Assembly: GCF_025996515.1 (NCBI RefSeq)
Contig: NZ_BLRH01000009.1
Coordinates: 496,001-560,000, forward strand
Length of the DNA stretch: 64,000 nucleotides
Reading direction: 5' to 3'
DNA from: Rhizohabitans arisaemae
Lineage (GTDB): Bacteria > Actinomycetota > Actinomycetes > Streptosporangiales > Streptosporangiaceae
In this document: piece after piece, positions 35,455 through 42,896 of the stretch
How positions within the stretch are numbered: position 1 is the stretch's first letter
Layout: each line of letters opens with the position of its first letter
Translations under genes and position numbers: made by a program
Notes under the pieces: model-generated
The model's database searches: none
What the model was told of the DNA's origin: nothing
What the model saw: only the letters and a program-made list of their open reading frames with translations

Positions 35455-36236
35455 TGACCGGGAGGATGCCCTCGATCTACCTCAGCCACGGTGCCCCGCC
35501 GCTCGCCGACGACCCGGTGTGGACCCGCCAGCTGGCCGAATGGTCCGCCGGCCTGCCCCGCCCCCGTTCCGTCCTCATGGTGTCCGCGCACTGGGAGGAG
35601 GCACCGCTCACGCTCGGGGCGACGAGCACCGTGCCCCTGATCTACGACTTCTGGGGCTTCCCCCAGCGCTTCTACCAGGTCCGCTACGAGGCGCCCGGCG
35701 CCCCGGAGCTCGCGGACGACGTCCGCAAACTCCTGTGCTCCCCGGCGATTCCGGTGCACGACGAACCGGCCCGCGGGCTGGACCACGGGGCCTACGTCCC
35801 GCTGGCCGAGATGTACCCCGAGGCCGACGTCCCGGTCCTGCAGGTCTCGATGCCGACGCTCGACCCGTCCGCCCTCCTGGAGATCGGACGTCGGCTCGCC
35901 CCGCTCCGGGACGAGGGGGTGCTCATCGTCGGCAGCGGCTTCACCACGCACAACCTCAGCGCGTTCAACCCGGCGCTCGGATCGGGGGGAACCCCGCCCA
36001 CCTGGTCGTCGGAGTTCGATGAATGGGTGGACCGCACCGTCGCCGCCCACGACGTGGACGCGCTCCTCGACTTCGGGCACCGCGCGCCCGCGGCCCGGAT
36101 GGCGCATCCGCGCACCGAGCACTTCGCCCCCCTCTTCGTGGCGCTGGGCGCCGGAGTCGACGACCTGCGCACCCAGGACGCCGTGATCGACGGCTACTGG
36201 TACGGGTTGGCGAAGCGCTCCTTCCAGTTCAACTGA
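35454..36236 (+). CDS. 4,5-DOPA-type extradiol dioxygenase (DODA/YgiD family)
   Basis: A 260-residue class III extradiol dioxygenase. It starts with IYLSHGAPPL (His12) and has SAHWEE (His46) and GFTTHNLSAF, the expected metal-site regions of the DODA family, plus the terminal DGYWYGLAKRSFQFN. It cleaves catecholic substrates such as DOPA or related amines. ATG 35454 overlaps the DUF2218 stop by one base. It is independent of the LigB/LigA pair at 33-34 kb and belongs to a different branch. Confidence 0.9.
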   Translation: MTGRMPSIYLSHGAPPLADDPVWTRQLAEWSAGLPRPRSVLMVSAHWEEAPLTLGATSTVPLIYDFWGFPQRFYQVRYEAPGAPELADDVRKLLCSPAIPVHDEPARGLDHGAYVPLAEMYPEADVPVLQVSMPTLDPSALLEIGRRLAPLRDEGVLIVGSGFTTHNLSAFNPALGSGGTPPTWSSEFDEWVDRTVAAHDVDALLDFGHRAPAARMAHPRTEHFAPLFVALGAGVDDLRTQDAVIDGYWYGLAKRSFQFN

Positions 36237-36257
36237 CGGTACGGGCCCGCGGGCCGG

Positions 36258-36464
36258 TCAACGGGACTCGATGACACTCGCGGGCTGTGCCCGTACCGGC
36301 TCCGGACCGATCTCCCGCACCGGAAGCGGCGCAGGCGCCTGCTGAGGCTCGGGAGTCGTGGCGCACGAGCAGAGCCCGTGGCGCAGGATCTGCCTGGCCC
36401 GGGCGAGCGTGTAGTCGGCGGTTGTTCTTGCGGGGCGCACCCCATTACACATTTGGCATAACAC
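36258..36464 (-). CDS. Possible small Cys-containing protein
   Basis: A 68-codon frame in an otherwise empty gap. It begins MLCQMCNGVRPARTTADYTL, with a CxxC pair, then LCSCATT with a second Cys pair, and a proline-rich tail. This could be a small zinc-binding protein. GGGAG lies four bases before the ATG. I do not recognise a family and chance is possible; the codon pattern is plausible but short. Confidence 0.4.
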   Translation of the reverse strand: MLCQMCNGVRPARTTADYTLARARQILRHGLCSCATTPEPQQAPAPLPVREIGPEPVRAQPASVIESR

Positions 36465-36787
36465 TCCCTAATCCTCCCTCCATAACAATCGATACACCAG
36501 GGCATGTCCTCGCCGGATCCCGGCTTCCCGCCACGGGCGCCGGGATCCGCCGTGTGCCACGGCATCCCGTGCCACCACCGGTGATCCGGGACCCGGGAGA
36601 TCAAGGTCTACGGCGCCCTCGGCGATTCCCCGCAACCACTCGCGCGCCGTCGGCGAGACCCTATGCGCTCCCCGGTCCCGACGGGAGACGAAAGGGATAT
36701 CCGGCATGGGTGACCCGGTCCCATCCCGCCTTGTACGGACACGTCGGGGCCGAACCGCCGCCGTACCGGCTCCGGCCCGCAAGAAAA

Positions 36788-36823
36788 CGGCGGGTGGTCC
36801 GGATCGATCCGGACCACCCGCCG
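36788..36823. terminator. Perfect 36-base palindromic terminator
   Basis: CGGCGGGTGGTCCGGATC followed directly by its reverse complement, 18 bp per arm, folding with a TCGA-type tight loop. It lies 15 bases beyond the stop of the leftward beta-helix gene. Confidence 0.8.
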
Positions 36824-36837
36824 CGGTTGACATCCGA

Positions 36838-38667
36838 TCAGGGTGAGGTCGCCTTGGGGTTCGGGTCAGGGGTCTCGGACTTGCCGTCGGGCCCGATGGT
36901 CACACCGGTGTCCTCCCAGACGTTGCCGCTCCAGACGTGCCCGGGGGCGCCCTCGTCGAAGTGCGCCACCGGCCCGTAGGCCCCGCACTTGGCGAAGACC
37001 GCGCTGCTGAAGACGTTGTCCTTGATCACAACATTGTACGGGGCGTAGGCGTGCCCCGCGTGCTTGGCCCCGCCGTAGATGCAGTATCCGCCGCCTCCCA
37101 GCAGGTTGCCCTCCACCCGAACATCGTGGATCGGGCCGAACGCCGCGCCGAGGATGATGGCGCTGGTCTCGTAGCCGGGGTTGATCACGGTGTTGCCGCG
37201 GATCAGCAGCGACCCCTTCGCCTTGGACCCGTTGTTCTGGATTCCGTCCACATGGTCGGTCGAGTCGACCCGCTTGAGGGAGTGGATGTAGTTGCCCTCG
37301 ACCACCCCGTTGGAGGTGGTGACCCCGGAGTTGCTGGTGCCGTGGATGTTGTTGCGGCGTACGAAGATCGCCCCATCCCCGGCGTTGCTGATGCCGATGC
37401 CGAGGCGGCTCCCGTTGCTCCCGATCTCGCAGTTCTCCACGGTGAGGCCCGTGAACCCGTCGCGGAGCTGGATCGCCCAGTAGCCGTCGACGATCATGCG
37501 GCAGTTGCGGATCGTCACGTTGTTGGCGTAGACGTCCAGGCCGCCGGTTATCTCGACCCCGTCCAGGACCTTGCCGTTCTCCCGGATCTGGCCACCGGGG
37601 ATCTTCTTGAGCGTGCCCGCGGCCGGGCCGGTGTTGGACTCGTTCGGGAAGTCACCCGAGGGTGGGACCGGGTTGTTCGTCGGCGGCTCCGTCGAGGGAG
37701 TCTCGGTCGGCGTCTCCACCGGCGGCGACGGCTTCTCGGTCGGTTTCTGGGTGGGCTTCTCGGTCGGCGTCTGCGCCGGGGGCGAGGGCTTGGTGGTGGG
37801 CTTCGCGGTCGGGGTCTCCTCCGGATCCCTCGGCAGCGTCGGATTCTCGGTGGGCTCGGTGGGCTTGACCGTCGCGGTCGGCGACGGCTTGACGGTCGGC
37901 TTGGGGGTCACCGTGGGCCGGGGGGCCTCGGGGACCTGGGTGGACGGGGCGCTCGGGCTGCCGGTCGGAGCCGGGACCGTACGGAGCGTCTTGTACCGGA
38001 AGACCAGGTCGACGTAGTAGTTCATGTTCGACCGGTGGGCGTTCGCCGGGAACCGGCTGGTCTTGCCGTAGGCGAAGACGCCGTTGCCGCCGGCGGGAGC
38101 CGTCAGGGGCCCGGCCGTGTGCGGACTGTTGAAGAAGTCCCGGGACGCGACGTAGGTGCCGTAGGTGGTGTGGTAGGAGACGGTGTAGACCCGTCCGGCC
38201 TTGATGTTCACCGGGGTGGCGAACGCGGCCTGCTGCCAGCCCGACTTGGTCTCGCGGCCGAAGTTCACCCGGCCGAGCACCTTGCCCTGGGCGTCCCAGA
38301 GTGTCCCGACGTGTTTGCCGCGCTCACCGGAGGCCTTGTAGAACCGGATCGCGGTGACGGCGCCGTCCCGGTCGGGGGTGAACTTGACCCCCAGCTCGAC
38401 GGGGGCCCGGTCCGCGTTCTTGCGCGCCTTGACCTGGCCCGCGGGTTCCCAGAAACTGGCCTCCAGGATCTCCTCGACCGAAACCGGGACCGGGGCCACC
38501 GGGGCGGTCCCCTCCGGCTTGGGCGCGTTGCGCAGCGCCCAGATCGCCACCGGGACCGTCACCACCAGCAGGGCACTCGTCAGCAGGGCCGCCATCGTCG
38601 TCCGGGAGACGCGGCGCCGTGGCTCGCGCTCGGGACCGTCGTGGCGGTGATCGTTCGTTGAACTCAT
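36838..38667 (-). CDS. Secreted/anchored DUF4082 plus right-handed beta-helix protein
   Basis: A 609-residue envelope protein. Residues ~25-45 form one hydrophobic segment after an Arg-rich start, an uncleaved anchor or signal peptide. A DUF4082-like domain follows (~70-225; SFWEPAGQVKARKNADRAPV, GVKFTPDRDGAVTAIRFYKA). Next comes a ~120-residue Pro/Thr/Lys-rich spacer built of KPT/TPTE repeats, as in wall-spanning linkers. The C-terminal ~250 residues are a right-handed beta-helix with NNVTIRNC, LTVENCEIGSN and VEGNLLGGGGY rungs, like polysaccharide lyases or tail-spike proteins. No catalytic residues can be assigned. It is monocistronic with its own terminator. Confidence 0.85.
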   Translation of the reverse strand: MSSTNDHRHDGPEREPRRRVSRTTMAALLTSALLVVTVPVAIWALRNAPKPEGTAPVAPVPVSVEEILEASFWEPAGQVKARKNADRAPVELGVKFTPDRDGAVTAIRFYKASGERGKHVGTLWDAQGKVLGRVNFGRETKSGWQQAAFATPVNIKAGRVYTVSYHTTYGTYVASRDFFNSPHTAGPLTAPAGGNGVFAYGKTSRFPANAHRSNMNYYVDLVFRYKTLRTVPAPTGSPSAPSTQVPEAPRPTVTPKPTVKPSPTATVKPTEPTENPTLPRDPEETPTAKPTTKPSPPAQTPTEKPTQKPTEKPSPPVETPTETPSTEPPTNNPVPPSGDFPNESNTGPAAGTLKKIPGGQIRENGKVLDGVEITGGLDVYANNVTIRNCRMIVDGYWAIQLRDGFTGLTVENCEIGSNGSRLGIGISNAGDGAIFVRRNNIHGTSNSGVTTSNGVVEGNYIHSLKRVDSTDHVDGIQNNGSKAKGSLLIRGNTVINPGYETSAIILGAAFGPIHDVRVEGNLLGGGGYCIYGGAKHAGHAYAPYNVVIKDNVFSSAVFAKCGAYGPVAHFDEGAPGHVWSGNVWEDTGVTIGPDGKSETPDPNPKATSP

Positions 38668-39173
38668 GAGCGGACCTCCGCGCCAGTGGCGCTCGGTTCA
38701 TCAATGTCTGGCGGTATCGCTTGTCGGTAAGTCTGTGCGGGGCCAATGTTACGGCTGAGGCACGATCCCACAAGCCAAACGAGCCAAAGCAATCACTATT
38801 TAAGGACTTAATCGGTGATTCGGCCCACCGGTACCCACCAAATATCGCCGTGCGCGTTCACCTGGTCTCCTCCGGTGACGACACCTCCTCCGGCACCGGC
38901 GCGCGTCCCGGCCGGAGACAGCGTCCCGGCCGGAGATAAACGTGGCGAAGCCCCGCAAACCCGAGGCGAGGCGCCGATCACCGCCGTCGTCCGGCGGGTG
39001 GGCTCCCGCGTGGCACGACGACGGTGGGGCGAACACCGGCGCGACCCTTCCGACCCGGAGTTCCGGCGACACGGCGTACAGTCGTTCCAGGACCGGTGGT
39101 GTGCGCTTCTCCCGCACACCACCGGTCCTGTTTCCGGTGCTTCCCCGCCGGGAGTCCTCCGCGGCCGACCGGG
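38668..39173. other. Intergenic region with small repeats and a terminator
   Basis: About 500 bases upstream of the beta-helix gene. It holds an AT-rich palindromic patch (TTAAG-GA-CTTAA at 38800-38811, flanked by AATCAC and GTGATT), a 16-bp direct repeat GCGTCCCGGCCGGAGA at 38903 and 38921, and the hairpin at 39088-39130. No gene is supported. Confidence 0.55.
39088..39130. terminator. 18-bp hairpin terminator
   Basis: CAGGACCGGTGGTGTGCG pairs perfectly with CGCACACCACCGGTCCTG around a seven-base loop, 44 bases past the stop of the leftward DUF397 gene. Confidence 0.8.
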
Positions 39174-39380
39174 CTACGCCGTCAGGTCGAACTCGCCGTC
39201 CTTGACGCCGCCGACGAACGCCTCCCATTCACGGGGCGTGAACACGAGCCGCGGGCCGTCGGGGTCCTTGGAGTCGCGGACCGCCACCACGGTGCTGCCC
39301 ACGATGACCTCGACGCACTGATTGCCCTGCGTGTTCGACCGGCTCGACCGGCGCCACTGCGTGCCGGGGTTGTCGCTCAT
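39174..39380 (-). CDS. DUF397 domain protein
   Basis: A 68-residue DUF397 protein: WRRSSRSNTQGNQCVEVI, VAVRDSKDPDGPRLVFTPRE and WEAFVGGVKDGEFDL are the family blocks. These small proteins are almost always next to XRE-DUF5753 regulators, as here with a four-base overlap, and are thought to modulate them (the WhiJ-type modules of actinomycetes). Confidence 0.92.
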   Translation of the reverse strand: MSDNPGTQWRRSSRSNTQGNQCVEVIVGSTVVAVRDSKDPDGPRLVFTPREWEAFVGGVKDGEFDLTA

Positions 39381-40213
39381 GTCATCTCCTTCTCTACCGA
39401 TTGGATCTTGGCGATTGACTGCTCGGGGCCGAGCGCCGCAGCCCTCAGGTGATCGAACACCTGCGTGTATCTGCTGATCAGCCCGGAGTCTTCCAGGTAG
39501 AGCTCACCTCCCATGTTCTCCAGGAAAACCACGTCGGGGTCTTCGGGGTCGGGGAACCCGAGGATCACCAGGGGGTTCCCCATGCCGAGATAGGCACCGA
39601 CCTCGAACGGTACGACCTGAATCGTGACGTTCGGCCGGGCCGCCGTCTCCACCAGCTGGGCCAGCTGCTCAAGCAGCACCTCACGCCCGCCCACCGGCCG
39701 GCGGAGCACCGCCTCGTCGACGACCGCCCAGAGGGTGAAGTGCCCGGGGCCGATCAGCCGCCGCTGGCGCTCCATCCGCAGGGCGATCCGGCGCTCGATC
39801 TCGGTCGGGTCCTCCACGAGGGCCGCGCTCACCACCGCCCGCGCGTACCCCTCAGTCTGCAGCAGCCCGGGAATCATGAGCGGCTCGTAGTTGCGCAGCG
39901 AGGACGACTCGGCCTCAAGCCCGATGTAGGGCCCGGAGACGACGTCCCCGAAGGCGTGCCACCAGCCGCGCCGTCCCGCTTCCTTCGCCAGGTTGAGGAG
40001 TGCCTCACGTTCCGCCCCCTCCAGGCGGTACAGGTCGAGCATGTCCCGGATCGTCCTGCTCTGTGGGCGGGTGTGCCCCGTCTCGATCCGATACACGGTG
40101 GAGGGCGCGAGCTCCAGCCGTTCGGCCACCTCCTCGCGGGAAAGGCCCGACACCTTGCGGAGACGCGTCAGCTCACTGGCCAGACGCCGCAGCCGTACCG
40201 TGGGACTCGCCAC
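39377..40213 (-). CDS. XRE family regulator with DUF5753 domain (Scr1/WhiJ-like)
   Basis: A regulator of about 278 residues. The N-terminal helix-turn-helix is LRKVSGLSREEVAERLELAP followed by STVYRIETGHTRP; the remaining ~190 residues are a DUF5753 domain (YEPLMIPGLLQTEGYARAV, VPFEVGAYLGMGNPLVIL). GTG 40213 is preferred (GGGGGAG upstream, start MASPTVRLRRLASEL); ATG 40237 is in frame and also has GGGAG. It overlaps DUF397 and is divergent from a HATPase-like gene, forming the typical three-gene developmental module. Confidence 0.9.
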   Translation of the reverse strand: MASPTVRLRRLASELTRLRKVSGLSREEVAERLELAPSTVYRIETGHTRPQSRTIRDMLDLYRLEGAEREALLNLAKEAGRRGWWHAFGDVVSGPYIGLEAESSSLRNYEPLMIPGLLQTEGYARAVVSAALVEDPTEIERRIALRMERQRRLIGPGHFTLWAVVDEAVLRRPVGGREVLLEQLAQLVETAARPNVTIQVVPFEVGAYLGMGNPLVILGFPDPEDPDVVFLENMGGELYLEDSGLISRYTQVFDHLRAAALGPEQSIAKIQSVEKEMT

Positions 40214-40381
40214 AGGTCTCCCCCTTTGGAGGTGCATGATCGGCTCCCGGCAGTCGGCAGATACTTTGAAATATTGCGTCTGCAGTATTGCATTTTCTCG
40301 GCGGCCGGGTCACGATGGCTGAAGTCTGCCACGCCTGCCCATACCTGACGGCCTGTTGGATATACAGGGAGTGACCGCAGG

Positions 40382-40783
40382 ATGACAATCCTTAACCTGT
40401 CGGAGAGAATTCCGGTATCGCACCGCTTCCCCGGGGCGTATCGGGATGTCGGTGCCGCGCGACGGTTCCTCGCGGACCTCCTCGGGCGGAACCATCCCTG
40501 CTTCTACGACGCCGCACTGCTCACCAGCGAGCTCGCCACAGTGATCATGTATCACGCGCAGATCTGCGTCTTCGGCCGGGACACCCCCGAGTTCACGGTG
40601 TCCGTCCGCGCCGAACCGGACTCCGTCGGCGTCACCGTGCTCTCCCCCGGCTGCGGATGCTGGGCCGTCCCCGGGGTCACCCTCGGCAGAGGACTCCACC
40701 TGGTCGAGCTCATCGCCGCCCGCAGCGGACTCGTGCGCACCCTGCCCGACCCCGGGGTCTGGTTCGAGCTCCGTGACCGGTAG
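40382..40783 (+). CDS. HATPase-like (anti-sigma/RsbW-type) protein with degenerate N-box
   Basis: A 133-residue GHKL-fold protein similar to the small ATP-binding proteins found near XRE/DUF397 pairs. The helix that normally reads SELVTNAVRHA reads SELATVIMYHA, so the ATP/Mg-binding Asn is Val; the later G-box-like GVTLGRGLHLVEL is partly kept. ATP binding is therefore doubtful, although protein-protein roles may persist. The start ATG 40382 has a purine-rich GAGTGACCGCAGG upstream. Confidence 0.8.
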   Translation: MTILNLSERIPVSHRFPGAYRDVGAARRFLADLLGRNHPCFYDAALLTSELATVIMYHAQICVFGRDTPEFTVSVRAEPDSVGVTVLSPGCGCWAVPGVTLGRGLHLVELIAARSGLVRTLPDPGVWFELRDR

Positions 40784-41140
<357 letters not shown>

Positions 41141-41381
41141 CCCCGGCTCCGGGGCACACGTCCGGTACGGCGGGGGCGCGTGAGCCGGACGGCCCGTGCC
41201 GTCGTACGCTCTGAACCGTGCCGTCCGCCGCGACGCGGTACGGCGCGCAACCGCGACGTGTCCGTACCGGGCGACGATCCCCACGGTGGCCGGACCCGAA
41301 AGATACGGAATAGCGGAGACCGGCCGCGCGCTCTTTGGTTGACCGGGGATCGCACCTAGCCCATGCGGGGGGATCGGGAAC

Positions 41382-41867
41382 ATGGATGAGGCAGCGCTGA
41401 CCAGCCGATGGTACGGCCAGCCGGTGCGGTCGCCGGGTTCGGTGATCGTGACGGGTGTGTTCGACCTCCTCCACGTGGGGCACGTCCGCTTCCTCACGGA
41501 CGTGGCCGCACGCGGCCTCCCCCTCGTCATCGGGGTCGAGGACGACCTGCGGGTGCGCTCCTGGAAGGGCCCGGGCCGGCCCGTCAACACCGCGGACGAC
41601 CGGGCCGAGATCCTGGCCGCCCTGCGCTGCACGGCCGGGGTGTTCGTGATCTCCGGTCCGCCCTCCTGCGCGGGATGGGGTGACTACGCGGAGCTGCTCC
41701 GCCCCCTCGCCCCGGCCGCGCTCGCCTTCACCCGGGGCGACACCTACGCCGACGCCAAACGCCGGGGGGCCGAGAGCCTCGGCGCCGAGGCGTGGGAGAT
41801 CTCCCTCACCAAGGGGAGGTCCACGACGGCGATGCTGGACAGCCTGCTGGAGCTCACCGAGATCTGA
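41382..41867 (+). CDS. Nucleotidyltransferase, RfaE/HldE-II-like
   Basis: A 161-residue cytidylyltransferase-fold enzyme. It has the HxGH motif in TGVFDLLHVGHVRFL, the RfaE-type block WKGPGRPVN followed by DRAEILAAL, and a C-terminal TKGRSTT in place of ISTT. It transfers AMP or CMP to a sugar or alcohol phosphate. It resembles the adenylyltransferase half of heptose-phosphate enzymes but no partner kinase is nearby. It converges on the LLM gene with only six bases between stops, so the transcripts must overlap. Confidence 0.85.
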   Translation: MDEAALTSRWYGQPVRSPGSVIVTGVFDLLHVGHVRFLTDVAARGLPLVIGVEDDLRVRSWKGPGRPVNTADDRAEILAALRCTAGVFVISGPPSCAGWGDYAELLRPLAPAALAFTRGDTYADAKRRGAESLGAEAWEISLTKGRSTTAMLDSLLELTEI

Positions 41868-41873
41868 GCGGCG

Positions 41874-42734
41874 TCACAGCCCGGCGACCGCGGGGATCAC
41901 CTCGCGCCCGATCACCTCCACGGGGGTGACCCGCCAGACGTCCGCGACCGACCCGATCACGGTCTGGACGCCGCTCGCCGCCAGGATCCGCAGCTCCCGC
42001 ACGATCTTCTTGGGGTCGTTCGCGTCGAAGGCGTACAGACAGGTCTTCTCGATCTCGTCGTAGTCGCGGCCCTCCCGCTCGCAGTGCGCGCGGAGCACCT
42101 CCAGCTTCCGGGCCAGCTCGGGGCCGGGGAACAGGTTGCACGCCTGGGCGTATCTGGCGACGAGACGCAGCGTCTTCTTCTCGCCGGCGCCGCCGATCAG
42201 AATCGGCGGATGCGGCTTGGTGAGCGGCGCTGGAACGCCCAGAGGCCGTTCCAGCCGATAATGCCTGCCCGCGTAGGGCCGCTCGTCGCCGAGCCACATC
42301 CGCAGGCAGATCTCCAGCGTCTCCTCCAGCCGCTCGAACCGCTCGGCGAGCGGGGGGAAGTCCAGCCCCAGTCCCCGGGACTCCTCCTCGTTCCAGGCCG
42401 CGCCGATCCCCAGCCAGGCCCGCCCGCCGGAGAGCACGTCGAGGGTGGAGACGATCTTCGCCAGGACGGCCGGCTGCCGGTAGATCGCCCCGGTGACCAT
42501 GGTCATCAGCTTCACCCGCGAGGTGTGCGCGGCGAGGAAGCCGAGAGTGGTGTACGCCTCCAGCATGTCGTGCTCGGGCGGTCCCAGGTACCGGATCTGA
42601 AAGAAGTGGTCCATCAGGCAGAGGGAGTCGAACCCCGCCTGGTCCGCGGCCGCCGCCACCGCCGCCAGCTCGGGACCCAGGCGGGCGGGTCCGGTGGGCC
42701 AGGTGAAATCGGGGATCTGCAATCCGATCTTCAT
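41874..42734 (-). CDS. LLM class F420-dependent oxidoreductase
   Basis: A 286-residue luciferase-like protein: MKIGLQIPDFTWP, GFDSLCLMDHFFQI, VKLMTMVTGAIYRQPAVLAK and WLGIGAAWNEEE. The last two blocks are typical of the F420-dependent branch. It is about 30 kb from the catabolic LLM and belongs to another subgroup. It is divergent from the CPx ATPase; the metal operator at 42816 lies between them. The substrate is unknown. Confidence 0.88.
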   Translation of the reverse strand: MKIGLQIPDFTWPTGPARLGPELAAVAAAADQAGFDSLCLMDHFFQIRYLGPPEHDMLEAYTTLGFLAAHTSRVKLMTMVTGAIYRQPAVLAKIVSTLDVLSGGRAWLGIGAAWNEEESRGLGLDFPPLAERFERLEETLEICLRMWLGDERPYAGRHYRLERPLGVPAPLTKPHPPILIGGAGEKKTLRLVARYAQACNLFPGPELARKLEVLRAHCEREGRDYDEIEKTCLYAFDANDPKKIVRELRILAASGVQTVIGSVADVWRVTPVEVIGREVIPAVAGL

Positions 42735-42815
42735 GTCCGCCTCCGTCGGCCGCGCCCGGTCTCCCGGTCAGGGTAGACCAGTGTCCCGCGCACCAGGCCT
42801 CCGATTCGCCCGGAA

Positions 42816-42834
42816 TACCCCTGGGGGGTAATAT
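42816..42834 (+). promoter_or_regulatory. CsoR-like operator overlapping a -10 box
   Basis: TACCCC-TGG-GGGGTA (42816-42830) is a perfect six-base inverted repeat of the CsoR/CstR operator type. TAATAT (42829-42834) is a good -10 box that it overlaps. This predicts repression of the metal ATPase gene by the CsoR-like protein encoded 2 kb away. Confidence 0.65.
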
Positions 42835-42896
42835 GTTCACCACTGTGACGTGCTGATTCTTCGGCGCAGGTTTTTCAGTAGGAGGGGCGGACATAC

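Larger units (their letters stand above)
36237..36837. other. 600-base convergent gap with hairpins
   Basis: Between the DODA gene and the leftward beta-helix gene. It contains the possible small CxxC protein, an 11-bp hairpin (arms 36514-36524 and 36539-36549, CGGATCCCGGC) and the strong palindrome at 36788-36823. Nothing else convincing was seen. Confidence 0.55.
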
